Shown here: in pieces, positions 51,910 to 61,463 of the stretch
Layout of the letters: each line of letters starts with the position of its first letter
Position numbering within the stretch: position 1 is the stretch's first letter
Assembly (NCBI RefSeq): GCF_022678645.1
Contig: NZ_JALBWV010000002.1
Coordinates: 228,082 to 292,081 of the forward strand
From: Saccharopolyspora soli
GTDB taxonomy: Bacteria; Actinomycetota; Actinomycetes; Mycobacteriales; Pseudonocardiaceae
Length of the DNA stretch: 64,000 nt
Direction of reading: 5' to 3'
Program-made: the position numbers and the translations under genes
Notes under the pieces: generated by a model
Database searches by the model: none
Seen by the model: the letters and a program-made list of their open reading frames with translations, nothing else
What the model was told of the DNA's origin: nothing

Positions 51910-53376
51910 TCAACCCTGGTGCGACTCCACGAACGCGTACACGTCGGCCTCGTCCACACCGGGGAAGGTGTCCGACGGCAGCGCGGCGAGCACGTGGGAG
52001 TGCGCCCGCGCCGACGGCCACACCATGCCCTCCCAGCGGCTCGCGAGATCCGCCGGGGGCCGCTGGCAGCATTCGCCGTTGGGGCACTTGGACTTGGAGT
52101 GGTTGTTGGTGTCGCGCCCGCGGAACCACCGGGATTCGGTGTAGGGCACGCCGAGGGTGATCGCGAAGTCCCGCCCGCGGCTGGGGTCGACGTGCGCGAC
52201 GCACCAGTGCGTGGCACCGGGCTTGTCGGTGTACTGGTAGTACGTCGAGTAGCGGTCCGGTGAGGCGAACACCTGGCGTCCGGCCCAGTAGCGGCACATC
52301 CGCTGCCCCTCGATGGCGCCGGTCTGATCGCTGGGGAAGACCAGGCCGTCGTTCTCGTACGCCTTGTAGATGATGCCGGTCTCGTCGTTGCGCACGAAGT
52401 GGCAGACGAGGTCCAGGTATTGGGTGGCGAGATTGGTGAAGCGGTGCGCGGCCATCTCGTAGGACACCGAGAAGACGTCGCGCAGGTCCTCGACGGCGAT
52501 GTCGCGCTCGGCCTTCGCCTCCTGCAGGAACGGGACCGCGGTCTGCTCCGGCACCAGCACCGCGGCGGCGAAGTAGTTCGCCTCGACGCGTTGCCGCAGG
52601 AAGTCGGCGAAGTCGCGGGGCTGCCGGTGGCCGAGGCTGAGGTGGCCGAGGGTCTGCAACAGGATGGTCCGCGGGCTGTGCATGCCCAGCGACTCGCGGC
52701 GCAGGAAGATCCGCCGGTTCTTCAGATCGGTCACCGAGCGCACGGAGCGGGGCAAGTCGGTGACGAACCGCAGTCCGTAGCCCAGATGGGTGGCGATCGA
52801 CTGGATCATCCCCTCGGACAGCGGGCCGCCGTGGTAACCCGCCTGGTCGAGGATGCCCGCGGCGGCTTTCTCGATCTCGGGGAAGTAGTTGCCGTGTTCG
52901 CGCATCATGCGGCGCAGTTCGGCGTTGGCCTTGCGGGCTTCCTCGGGCGTGGCGACCTGCTTGGTCTCGCGGCGTTTGAGCTCTTCGTAGAGCGCGAGGA
53001 CGTGCTCCAGCGCTTCGGTGGGGATGCGTTTGCCGACCTTCAGCGGCGGTACGCCGAGCCGCTGGTAGACCGGGTCGAGCTGGGCCTTCTCCACGGCGAT
53101 CTCCAGCTCGGCCCGCCGGTTCGGCGGCTTCTTGGACAGCAGTTCGTCCACCGAGCTGCCCAGCGCGTCGGCCAGCGCGCGCAGCAACGACAGCTTAGGT
53201 TCGCGATGGCCGTTCTCCAGCAGTGACAGCTGCGACGGAGCCCGCCCGACCCGCTCACCCAGCTCCACGAGGGTGAGCCCGGCGGTGCGGCGCAAGTGCC
53301 GCAGCCGCTGACCGAAGACCAGAAGGTCGTGTTCTGTGGAAAAATTACGGTCTTCTTCGGTGGCGAACTCCGTCAT
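51910..53376 (-). CDS. RamB/ScfR-type XRE regulator (glyoxylate cycle)
   Basis: A 488-residue regulator. N-terminal XRE helix-turn-helix (about 23-80: LRRTAGLTLVELGERVGRAPSQLSLLENGHREPKLSLLRAL), an ImmA/IrrE-like central domain (about 150-310, FLRRESLGMHSPRTILLQTLGHLSLGH and VEANYFAAAVLVP) and a DUF2083-type C-terminal domain with cysteines. This is the RamB family that controls aceA and other acetate/propionate genes in Corynebacterium and Mycobacterium. It is divergent from aceA. ATG 53376 is preferred, with the helix-turn-helix starting 23 residues later. Confidence 0.88.
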   Translation of the reverse strand: MTEFATEEDRNFSTEHDLLVFGQRLRHLRRTAGLTLVELGERVGRAPSQLSLLENGHREPKLSLLRALADALGSSVDELLSKKPPNRRAELEIAVEKAQLDPVYQRLGVPPLKVGKRIPTEALEHVLALYEELKRRETKQVATPEEARKANAELRRMMREHGNYFPEIEKAAAGILDQAGYHGGPLSEGMIQSIATHLGYGLRFVTDLPRSVRSVTDLKNRRIFLRRESLGMHSPRTILLQTLGHLSLGHRQPRDFADFLRQRVEANYFAAAVLVPEQTAVPFLQEAKAERDIAVEDLRDVFSVSYEMAAHRFTNLATQYLDLVCHFVRNDETGIIYKAYENDGLVFPSDQTGAIEGQRMCRYWAGRQVFASPDRYSTYYQYTDKPGATHWCVAHVDPSRGRDFAITLGVPYTESRWFRGRDTNNHSKSKCPNGECCQRPPADLASRWEGMVWPSARAHSHVLAALPSDTFPGVDEADVYAFVESHQG

Positions 53377-53415
53377 GGCGTTGATAATAACAGAAAAATC
53401 GAGAAAATTACCTCG
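53338..53415. promoter_or_regulatory. A/T-rich repeats in the ramB-aceA divergent region
   Basis: GAAAAATTACGG (53340-53351) and GAAAATTACCTC (53403-53414) stand out in otherwise GC-rich DNA, one inside the regulator's first codons and one between the genes. They are spaced 63 bases apart (six turns) and may be operator sites of the RamB-like protein controlling both genes. Confidence 0.4.
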
Positions 53416-53495
53416 GAATTCTTCTCGTGTTTGGCGGGATCGGCGCAAGACTGGGTTGCAACAGGCCGCAGGGCAATCCCGGGGAGGGGAACATC

Positions 53496-54809
<1,314 letters not shown>

Positions 54810-54821
54810 CCAGTTGAGAGC

Positions 54822-54848
54822 CGCGATCGGCGTGCCGCGCCGATCGCG
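54822..54848 (+). terminator. First hairpin after aceA
   Basis: CGCGATCGGCG (54822-54832) and CGCCGATCGCG (54838-54848) form an 11-base-pair stem with a five-base loop, 12 bases after the aceA stop. Confidence 0.65.
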
Positions 54849-54902
54849 CCCCGGACGCACCAGCGGCCCTGTGGCGGGGTGTCGGAGAAACGCAATGGTG
54901 CG

Positions 54903-54943
54903 AGTGGGCGGGAACCCAGGCGTCGGGTTCCCGCCCACTTTTT
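54903..54943 (+). terminator. Strong intrinsic terminator
   Basis: AGTGGGCGGGAACCC (54903-54917) and GGGTTCCCGCCCACT (54925-54939) give a 15-base-pair stem with a seven-base loop followed by a run of five T. It is the best intrinsic terminator in the window and ends aceA read-through before the Uma2 gene. Confidence 0.88.
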
Positions 54944-55054
54944 CGTGCCACCTTTCGGTGATCATCGGCCGCAGCTGTATCTGTACGGCCCTTTCGCTCC
55001 TCTTTATTCGCGAGGACCCGAGAGCCATCGGGCAACGCGTGGAAGGAGCGAGTC

Positions 55055-55615
55055 ATGTCGATCAGTGTGGGAAGCCGCCGATTCACGGTGCAGGACCTGG
55101 AAGCGATGCCGCACGACGGCCGCCGGTACGAACTCGTCGACGGCGAGCTGGTGGTGAGCCCGGCGCCGGGCTGGCCGCACCAGGAAGCGTTGGGCGAGCT
55201 GTTCGTCCGGCTGCGTCGGGCGAGTCCGCCCGAGTTCCGGGTGCTGCCCGCGCCGTTCGCGGTGCGGCAGGACATCTTCACCGAGTTGTTGCCAGACGTG
55301 CTGGTCGCCCGGTACGCCGATCTCACGTTGCAGAACCTGTTGAAGGCTCCGGTGCTGGCGGTCGAGGTGGCCTCGCCGAGCAGCCGGTTGAACGACGCCA
55401 GCCTGCGCAAGGCCGCCCACGCCAGATTGGGCACCCAGCACTTCTGGCTGGTCGACCCGGATCTCGACGTACCGACGGTCACGGCGTGGGAGCTGGTTGG
55501 TGGCAGCGATTACCAGCGGGTGGCACGTGTCGTCGACGACGAGATCTTCCAGCCGCAGCGACCATTCCCGGTCAGGTTCTCCCCGGTCGAACTGGTCGCC
55601 GGGTTGCGTCCCTGA
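55055..55615 (+). CDS. Uma2-family (DUF820) nuclease-fold protein
   Basis: A 186-residue protein with the Uma2 pattern: FTVQDLEAMPHDGRRYELVDGELVVSPAPGWPHQ, LLPDVLVARYADL (PD motif), VLAVEVASPSS (ExV) and HARLGTQHFWLVDPD. The fold is PD-(D/E)xK-like; family members are very frequent in cyanobacteria and actinobacteria and have no clear role. GGAAGGAGCGAG precedes the ATG. It stands alone. Confidence 0.85.
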   Translation: MSISVGSRRFTVQDLEAMPHDGRRYELVDGELVVSPAPGWPHQEALGELFVRLRRASPPEFRVLPAPFAVRQDIFTELLPDVLVARYADLTLQNLLKAPVLAVEVASPSSRLNDASLRKAAHARLGTQHFWLVDPDLDVPTVTAWELVGGSDYQRVARVVDDEIFQPQRPFPVRFSPVELVAGLRP

Positions 55616-55624
55616 CTCTTCGCG

Positions 55625-55705
55625 GGCCGGGATCGATCGGGCCCCGCATGTAGTCGTTGACCACCCGGAACCCGAACCGTTCGAAATGCGCGACCGCGGC
55701 GCGCG
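55625..55705 (-). pseudogene. Possible C-terminal remnant of a GNAT acetyltransferase
   Basis: Minus strand encodes RAAVAHFERFGFRVVNDYMRGP, very like the last acetyl-CoA-binding segment of GNAT proteins (...A-x-x-F/YERxGFxVV...). No start or other GNAT motif lies upstream; the frame runs on into the end of the Uma2 gene on the other strand without an early stop. It may be a decayed gene end. Low certainty. Confidence 0.3.
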
Positions 55706-55773
55706 AGGTCGTCACGTGTGGCGTGCGCGATGCTCGGATGCGTGCCGGTGAGGGGCGGATTACCGTCGAAAAC

Positions 55774-56820
55774 ATGATGGCAGAGCGAGGAATCCCGCTG
55801 ATCGCGGCGCCGATGGCGGGCGGCATCTCAACACCGGAACTGGCTGCGGCGGTGAGCGCGGCTGGCGGCCTCGGCTTCCTGGCCGCTGGGAACCTCTCGG
55901 TGGAAGCGCTGGCCGCCGAGATCACCGCCTGCCGTGCGCTCACCTCGGAGCCGTTCGGGGTGAACCTCTTCGTCCCCGGTGCGCCGCGCGACCTCGATTT
56001 CGACGGCTACCGGGCTCGGGTCGAGGCGGCTGCCGCGCGGCACGGGGCCGGGGCGGGCTCGCCGAGCTGGGACGACGACAAATACCCGGCGAAGGCGGAG
56101 TTGGTGATCGCCGAGCGGATCCCGGTGGTGTCGTTCACCTTCGGCGCGCCGGAGAAGTCCATTGTAGATCGATTGCACGAGGTTGGATCGGAGGTGGTAG
56201 TCACGGTCACGACTCCGCAGGAGGCGCGGACCGCAGCGGCTTTGGGAGCGGATCTGGTGTGCGTGCAGGGCATGGACGCCGGTGGGCACCGCGCGGTGTT
56301 CAACGACGACGCCACGCTGCCCGGCGGTGGGCCGCTGTTCGGCCTGTTGGCGGCGATCCGCCTGATCCGGGCCGAGGTCGATCTGCCGGTCATCGCAGCG
56401 GGCGGGTTGGTGCACGGCGCGGACGTGGCGGCGGTGCTGTCCGCGGGTGCGGTGGCGGCGCAGTTGGGCACCGCGTTCCTGGTGTCCGACGAGGCGGGTA
56501 CGCAACCGACCCAGCGCGCTGAAATCGCTGCCGGACAACGGGAAACCGCGTTGACCCGGGCGTTCAGCGGACGTCCGGCGCGGGGGATGGTGAACCGGTT
56601 CCTGACTGACAACGCTGATGCGCCAGCGGCCTATCCGCAGCTGAACAACCTGACCAAGCCGATGCGTGCGGCTGCGGGAAAAGCGGGTGATCCGGAACTG
56701 CTGTCGATGTGGGCAGGCCAGACCTACACCCAAACGCGGCCGTTGCCTGCCGCTGAGCTGGTGAGCCGCCTGGTCGAGGAGGCACGACAAGCTCTGGAGC
56801 AGGCCGCGGCGAGGCTGTGA
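55774..56820 (+). CDS. Nitronate monooxygenase / 2-nitropropane dioxygenase-like
   Basis: A 348-residue FMN-dependent TIM-barrel oxidase. PLIAAPMAGGISTPELAAAVSAAGGLGFLAAG is the N-terminal signature, GMDAGGHR the catalytic-loop motif with the flavin-contacting His, IAAGGLVHGADVAAVLSAGAVAAQLGTAFL the phosphate-binding end. The family oxidises nitronates such as propionate 3-nitronate. Two ATG codons (55774, 55777) fit; upstream in-frame codons lack support. Stands alone. Confidence 0.88.
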   Translation: MMAERGIPLIAAPMAGGISTPELAAAVSAAGGLGFLAAGNLSVEALAAEITACRALTSEPFGVNLFVPGAPRDLDFDGYRARVEAAAARHGAGAGSPSWDDDKYPAKAELVIAERIPVVSFTFGAPEKSIVDRLHEVGSEVVVTVTTPQEARTAAALGADLVCVQGMDAGGHRAVFNDDATLPGGGPLFGLLAAIRLIRAEVDLPVIAAGGLVHGADVAAVLSAGAVAAQLGTAFLVSDEAGTQPTQRAEIAAGQRETALTRAFSGRPARGMVNRFLTDNADAPAAYPQLNNLTKPMRAAAGKAGDPELLSMWAGQTYTQTRPLPAAELVSRLVEEARQALEQAAARL

Positions 56821-56941
56821 CGCCCGCCGAGATCCGTCTGTCCCAAACGGCAGCGAAGACTCGCGCGAATTGGGCGTTGGCAAGGGTGGTTGTCAGGCAA
56901 ACGGCGTGATCTGTCGGAGAGGTGGCGGGAATCCGTTGCGG

Positions 56942-57946
56942 CTAGCGTTCGGGACGGCACTCGATGATGGCGTAACCGTTGTCCAGCGGAGTGAAGTCCT
57001 CGACGGTCATCCCGGCTGCCGCCGCGATGTGCTGGGTGCGGTCCAGATCGCGCATCCGGCCGCCGACGTAGACCATCATCCGCAGATCCATCTCGGTGAA
57101 CAGCGTCATCCGGTTGATGTCGGGCAGCAACTCGATGATCAGCACCCGCCCGTCGGGGCTCACCGCCTGCGCGCAGTGCCCCAGGATCCGGGCGGCATCC
57201 GTGTCGTCCCAGTCACCGAGCACGTCGCAGACGATGACGGCGTCGGCCTCGATGGGCAGCGGGTCGAAGAAGCTCGCGGTGACCACCTCCGCGCGCTCCT
57301 GAACTCCCTGTTCGCGCAGGTAGGCGGCGGCGTTGCGGGCCGGGCCGAGAAGATCGACGAGGATGCCGTGCAACTGCGGGTGGGCGCCTAGTATCTCGGC
57401 GAGCAAGACGCCCTTTCCGCCGCCGACGTCCGCGATCCGCGAATAGGCGCTCCAGTCGTGCGCCGTGGCGACCAGCGGCGCGAGCCCGTAGGCCTTGGTC
57501 TCCATCAGCGAGTCGAACGAGTCCGACAGCTGCGGGTTGTGCGCCAGGTCCTCCCAGAAGGACCGGCCGAACGCGGCCGGGTAGGCGGGGTGGTGGCCTC
57601 GGACCTGTTCGATGAGTTCGACGAACGCGAGATCGGCGCGGCCGACGGCGCCGTCCAGGTCCAGCCAGGGCTGTGGCCCGTCGGCGACGTCGCTGCGCAG
57701 CGCGTTGGAGGCGTCGTTCGGGCCGAAGACGTCCATCTCGGGCTCGGTGAACATGCCGCGGTGCACGAGGAATCGCAGCACCCGCCCGAGCGGGTCGGCC
57801 TCGGCCTTGCAGCGGTGTGCGATTTCGGCGAGCGGAAGTGGACCGTCCTTGACCACATCGGGCACCCGCAGGGTGGCCGCTGTTCGAACCGCGAACGGCG
57901 TGGCCAAGTCGGCCATTGCCCAGATGTCCGGTGACTCGTGGGGCAT
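56942..57946 (-). CDS. SAM-dependent O-methyltransferase (family 2)
   Basis: A 334-residue protein with a helical dimerisation N-terminus (DLATPFAVRTAATLRVPDVVKDGPLPLAEIAHRC) and a class I methyltransferase domain (IADVGGGKGVLLAEIL motif I; FFDPLPIEADAVIVCDVLGDWDD motif IV; GRVLIIELLPD). This is the methyltransf_2 group used in polyketide tailoring (DnrK-like), but no biosynthetic genes are near. The catalytic His of true O-methyltransferases is not evident (VLGDWDD where VLHDWDD is usual), so activity may differ. Confidence 0.85.
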   Translation of the reverse strand: MPHESPDIWAMADLATPFAVRTAATLRVPDVVKDGPLPLAEIAHRCKAEADPLGRVLRFLVHRGMFTEPEMDVFGPNDASNALRSDVADGPQPWLDLDGAVGRADLAFVELIEQVRGHHPAYPAAFGRSFWEDLAHNPQLSDSFDSLMETKAYGLAPLVATAHDWSAYSRIADVGGGKGVLLAEILGAHPQLHGILVDLLGPARNAAAYLREQGVQERAEVVTASFFDPLPIEADAVIVCDVLGDWDDTDAARILGHCAQAVSPDGRVLIIELLPDINRMTLFTEMDLRMMVYVGGRMRDLDRTQHIAAAAGMTVEDFTPLDNGYAIIECRPER

Positions 57947-58391
57947 GCGTTGCAGGGTAAGCCCGTAACGCGCAGTAAGCGCGCCGCGATCGGCGGACCG
58001 GGGAGAGCGGAGGTTGAACACGGTTTCGATCGGCCCCGTGGTGCTTTGTGGACATCGGTCGCCGCAACCCGACGCGCGGACGCGGCAAGCCGGTCAGCGC
58101 CGCTGACAACGCGGTGGTGAGGATCGCGGTGCGACGAGAAGTCGTTGTGGTCACTGGGAATTCCGCATCTGGCAACACGCGCCAGGGCTGTCCGACGGTC
58201 CTGGGAATGCTCCTGCGGCGAACCGCCACGACTCTGCCGATCAGCATCCGGGTGACAGCTTCGAGCCGTCCGTGCCGTTCGGTCCGCAAGATCACCGAAC
58301 GCATCGGCTTTCCGCCGCGGAAATCGCGGACGGTCCGACCACGTCCACGCCGGACACCGCGAGCGGAAGTCGTACGCGGCAGCCGGCGCTG
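57947..58391. other. 445 bases without a supported gene
   Basis: Both strands are open in several frames because of high GC, but none has family similarity or a ribosome binding site of note. On the minus strand a GTG near 58151 opens TTTTSRRTAILTTALSAAL, a twin-arginine-signal-like stretch that soon loses any pattern; it may be the remnant of an exported protein gene. Promoters of the neighbours should lie here. Confidence 0.4.
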
Positions 58392-59093
58392 TCAGTCTTC
58401 GGCGAGCGCCGAGACGATCCGCTCGGCCGTCTCCCGCAGGTGCCCGCTCGTGGCCTCCCGTGCGCGGGCGGCATCGCCAGCTTCGATGGCGTCAACGATC
58501 AGCGTGTGCCGGTCCGCATCGCGCGGCGCCGGTTGCGACGCTGACCGGACGGTCGTCGCGCGCGTCAGCGCGGAGAGGTGCTGCCAGGAGTGCACCAGCG
58601 TCCCGTTGCCGGTGAGCTCGCAAAGTTGCTGGTGAAACGCGAGGTCAGCCGCGACGAGGTCGGACCCCGCTCGATCGGTCGTGGCGAGCCTGTCGATGGT
58701 CTCGCGGAGTTGCCGCACGATCCCGGTCCGATCCGGCGCCGCGCACAGCGCCTCCACCGCGAGCGATTCCAGCGCACCGCGCACCGAGAAGATGTCGGCG
58801 ACCTCGGCCGGGCTGAGCACGCGGACCAGCAGTCGACCGCGTTCGTCGGCGACGATCAGTCCTTCCTGGACCAGGTGGCGCAGCGCCTCGCGAAGCGTGC
58901 CGCGGGAGACGGACAGCGCGTCGCTGAGCTCGGTCTCGATCAGGCGGGTACCCGGCGCGAGTTGGCCCCCGCAGATCGCCTCGCGGAGCTTGTGCAGGCT
59001 CTGCTCGCGGAGCGTCTGCCGGTCGACACCGGACAGCGCTGGGACGTCGAGGGACACCGGCCTATCGCCTCTCTGGTCATCGAAGGTCTCCAC
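58392..59093 (-). CDS. GntR/FadR-family regulator (FCD domain)
   Basis: A 233-residue regulator: winged helix (about 28-85: LHKLREAICGGQLAPGTRLIETELSDALSVSRGTLREALRHLVQEGLIV) and FCD domain (VAADLAFHQQLCELTGNGTLV ... HTLIVDAIEAGDAARA). Dyad and repeat sequences at 59107-59143 just upstream suggest autoregulation. No obvious target operon; the divergent side is a VOC gene further away. Confidence 0.87.
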   Translation of the reverse strand: METFDDQRGDRPVSLDVPALSGVDRQTLREQSLHKLREAICGGQLAPGTRLIETELSDALSVSRGTLREALRHLVQEGLIVADERGRLLVRVLSPAEVADIFSVRGALESLAVEALCAAPDRTGIVRQLRETIDRLATTDRAGSDLVAADLAFHQQLCELTGNGTLVHSWQHLSALTRATTVRSASQPAPRDADRHTLIVDAIEAGDAARAREATSGHLRETAERIVSALAED

Positions 59094-59106
59094 TCTAGTC
59101 CATCAA

Positions 59107-59143
59107 CCGGTGCCGACAGTCGGCTGTCGACAGTCGGCACCGG
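59107..59143. promoter_or_regulatory. Operator-like dyad before the FadR gene
   Basis: CCGGTGCCGA (59107-59116) and TCGGCACCGG (59134-59143) form an inverted repeat enclosing two direct CGACAGTCGG copies, ending 14 bases upstream of the start codon on the regulator's side. Confidence 0.5.
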
Positions 59144-59293
59144 CTGACTACGCTGTGTTATTCACCGTGCGCAGTGCGGTCGGCTGGGTTCACCATTCCG
59201 GTTCGGGAGACGGGGCCGAGCTCAAGTGCCGAGCGAACCCGCGGTGTCCGATGTGGATTTCCCGGTGAGGCTGAGGAAATCCACGGGTCCGCC

Positions 59294-59731
59294 CTAAACC
59301 CCGAAAACTCCGTCGCTGATCGCGCGTGGCGCGCCTGGGCTGCCCTGCGTCACGTCCCAGGTCCAGAACTCGACCACGTTGTGGTCCGGATCGGCCACGT
59401 ACGCCGAGCGGGCGTTGCCCGGACCGAACTCCACTTCGTCGACCCGTGCACCACGCGACCGAAGTTGCTCGACGACCGCGTCGTACTCGCTGTCGGACAC
59501 CGACAGGGCATAGTGGACGTGCACGCCGCCGCGAGCGCGGGCGATGCCGAGAGCTGGTTTCCACAGCCCGATCCTGGTCCCACCGGCCAACACCCAGACC
59601 GCCTCGCGGTTGCGCCAATGATCGCCCTCCCAACGTCCGATCACCGGAAAACCGAGCACTTCGGTGTAGAAGCGCTCAGCGGCGGCCAGATCTGCGACTT
59701 CCAGGACCAGTTCGTTCACACCGGACGTCAT
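59294..59731 (-). CDS. VOC-superfamily (glyoxalase-like) protein
   Basis: A 145-residue VOC protein: LVLEVADLAAAERFYTEVLGFPVIGRW in the first module, GVHVHYALSV (probable metal His) and YVADPDHNVVEFWTW (Glu ligand) in the second. It contains no cysteine, so it is not an ArsI-type organoarsenical lyase. ATG 59731 abuts the palindromic operator shared with the divergent arsR-type gene. Function probably stress- or xenobiotic-related; substrate unknown. Confidence 0.82.
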   Translation of the reverse strand: MTSGVNELVLEVADLAAAERFYTEVLGFPVIGRWEGDHWRNREAVWVLAGGTRIGLWKPALGIARARGGVHVHYALSVSDSEYDAVVEQLRSRGARVDEVEFGPGNARSAYVADPDHNVVEFWTWDVTQGSPGAPRAISDGVFGV

Positions 59732-59738
59732 CGTCAAG

Positions 59739-59777
59739 CTCCTATATAGGGAAACTCCTATGCTTCGTATATAGGAG
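59739..59777. promoter_or_regulatory. ArsR-type operator between VOC and arsR genes
   Basis: CTCCTATATA (59739-59748) and TATATAGGAG (59768-59777) form a perfect ten-base dyad across the 66-base divergent region; the left arm lies inside the smaller palindrome CCTATATAGG. A third, partial copy CTCCTAT is at 59755. This A/T-rich site probably binds the ArsR protein and covers both promoters and the VOC ribosome binding site (AGGAGCTT region). Confidence 0.7.
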
Positions 59778-59797
59778 AATAGCGATACACTCACCCG

Positions 59798-60106
59798 GTG
59801 AGCAACTACGATCTGGCCACCGCGGCCGGGCTGTTCCGGGCGATGGGGCATCCCATCCGGCTCGGCGTGCTGGAGCGCCTGCGTCGGGAAGGCGAGATCT
59901 GCGCCTGCGATTTCACCGAGTACTTCGGCGTGAGCCAGCCGACGATCTCCGGGCATCTGCGCACGCTGCGGGAAGCGGGACTGGTGCGCACCCGTCGAGA
60001 TGGCACGCAGATCTGCTACTCGCTGGATCCGCGAGCGCTGGACGTGGTGCGCCAGGTCTCCGCGGCGCTGCATCCGGGCAAACAGGATCGCGTCGCACGT
60101 CGTTGA
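59798..60106 (+). CDS. ArsR/SmtB-family repressor with CxC motif
   Basis: A 102-residue winged-helix repressor: MGHPIRLGVLERLRREGEICACDFTEYFGVSQPTISGHLRTLREAGLV. The EICACDF segment matches the alpha3 metal box ELCVCDL of ArsR/CadC-type sensors, giving two cysteines that could bind As(III) or another thiophilic metal or sense oxidation. Divergent from the VOC gene with a shared operator. GTG start. Confidence 0.88.
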   Translation: MSNYDLATAAGLFRAMGHPIRLGVLERLRREGEICACDFTEYFGVSQPTISGHLRTLREAGLVRTRRDGTQICYSLDPRALDVVRQVSAALHPGKQDRVARR

Positions 60107-60148
60107 AGCTGCGGTACGGTGGCGAAAAGCTTGGGAGGGCGGTCCGCG

Positions 60149-60586
60149 ATGCACTTGGCCGAAGTGGCCGAGCTGGCCCGGCAGGACGCCGCTGACGGTG
60201 TGCAGCAGCAGATCGTCGCGGCCGTCATCGATGCCGGTGGAAAGGTCCTGCTGGTGCGTCGGCGCGCCACCGATTCTCGCGGCGGTGAATGGGAACTCCC
60301 CGGTGGCAAGGTCGACCCCGGCGAAGACCTGAACACCGCGCTGCACCGCGAGGTCGTCGAAGAAACCGGCATGCGCATCGCCGAGATCACCGGATATCTC
60401 GGCGCGTTCGACTACACCGCGCAGCGCGGCACCTACAACCGCCAGCACACCTGGTCGGTGTTGGTGGCTTCGGCCGACGAAGTGCGCCTGACCGAACACG
60501 ACGCCTACGCCTGGGTGTCCGCGGCCGACGAACACCCGCTCAGCGCGGACCTCGAAGCGCTGCTCGAAAAGTACTTCCAGTCCTGA
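60149..60586 (+). CDS. Nudix hydrolase (MutT-like)
   Basis: A 145-residue Nudix protein. The complete Nudix box runs from GGKVDPGED through REVVEETGM (G-x5-E-x7-RE-x2-EE-x-G). IVAAVIDAGGKVLLVRRR is the N-terminal strand. It probably cleaves an oxidised or modified nucleoside diphosphate compound. ATG 60149 with GGGAGGGCGG upstream is preferred. It ends 13 bases from the convergent GntR gene. Confidence 0.88.
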   Translation: MHLAEVAELARQDAADGVQQQIVAAVIDAGGKVLLVRRRATDSRGGEWELPGGKVDPGEDLNTALHREVVEETGMRIAEITGYLGAFDYTAQRGTYNRQHTWSVLVASADEVRLTEHDAYAWVSAADEHPLSADLEALLEKYFQS

Positions 60587-60599
60587 TCGCCGAGCCGGA

Positions 60600-61250
60600 T
60601 CAGTCCTCGGGCGGCAGCATCCGCTCGTGCGAATTCGTGATGTGCTCGTGCATCGCTTCCCGGCAGGCGTTGGGATCACCCGCGCGCAGCGCGGCGACGA
60701 TCGCCCGGTGTTCGGCCAGCGTCTCCAGGTTGTCGGTGCCCGGTCGCTGCAACCGGAAGAGGTTCAGGTGGACTTGGCAGCGTTCGTACGCCTTCGCCGC
60801 GTGATCGTTGTCGGCGATGGTGAAGATCAGCCGGTGGAACGCCTCGTCGTGATCGGCCAGGGCGCGGGCCGGTGCGTCGCCCTCGGCCAGGCATTCCGCG
60901 AACCGGTCGAGCTCCCGGTTCAGCTGCCGCAGCTGGGTGGGTGAGACCCGTACCGCGGCCCGTGCGGCGGCCCACGGTTCGACCAGGAAGCGGAAGTCGT
61001 ACAGGTCGGCAACCTCGCGGTGTCCGGGCAGTTCGCTGACCCGGTAGCCGCGGTTGTGGATCTTGGTCACCAGCTCGCCCGCAGCCAGCGTCGCCAGCGC
61101 CTCCCGCACCGGCGTGTGGGAGCACCCGAGGGACTCGGCCAGCGCGCTGATGGTGATGGTCTGCCCGGGTTCCAGCGATCGATCCAGGATCTGCTCGCGG
61201 ATCCGCGAGTACACCCGGGAGGCCAGGTCACCCAGCTGACCGGTCGTCAT
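60600..61250 (-). CDS. GntR/FadR-family regulator of the sugar-acid operon
   Basis: A 216-residue regulator: winged helix (about 12-70: SRIREQILDRSLEPGQTITISALAESLGCSHTPVREALATL) and FCD domain with metal-type ligands (DHDEAFHRLIFTIADN, EHRAIVAALRAGD). It is divergent from the MFS-dehydratase operon, which it most likely represses until the sugar acid is present. ATG 61250 is preferred; longer in-frame forms run into the promoter region. Confidence 0.88.
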   Translation of the reverse strand: MTTGQLGDLASRVYSRIREQILDRSLEPGQTITISALAESLGCSHTPVREALATLAAGELVTKIHNRGYRVSELPGHREVADLYDFRFLVEPWAAARAAVRVSPTQLRQLNRELDRFAECLAEGDAPARALADHDEAFHRLIFTIADNDHAAKAYERCQVHLNLFRLQRPGTDNLETLAEHRAIVAALRAGDPNACREAMHEHITNSHERMLPPED

Positions 61251-61370
61251 TGTCGTCCGCCTCGGAGATCGCGATTGGTCGCTTCGCCGCGCAGGTCCAG
61301 CGCTCACCAGTCCCGCGCCCCTTGCCCAGAGCGCGAAGTCTATCCCGGTCCAGTCCACCGCATGTCATCC

Positions 61371-61406
61371 AGACATATCGTAGATGTCTTGTCGAGATCG
61401 TATATT
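61371..61406 (+). promoter_or_regulatory. Operator and -10 region of the sugar-acid operon
   Basis: AGACAT-N7-ATGTCT (61371-61389) is a dyad of GntR size; TATATT at 61401-61406 is a good -10 box, and the operator would overlap the -35 region. Start of the first gene is at 61464. Confidence 0.5.
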
Positions 61407-61463
61407 TCTGTTTCACTCCTGCCCACCGCGCTACCCGGTTCCATCCAACGTCAGGAGGCACTC

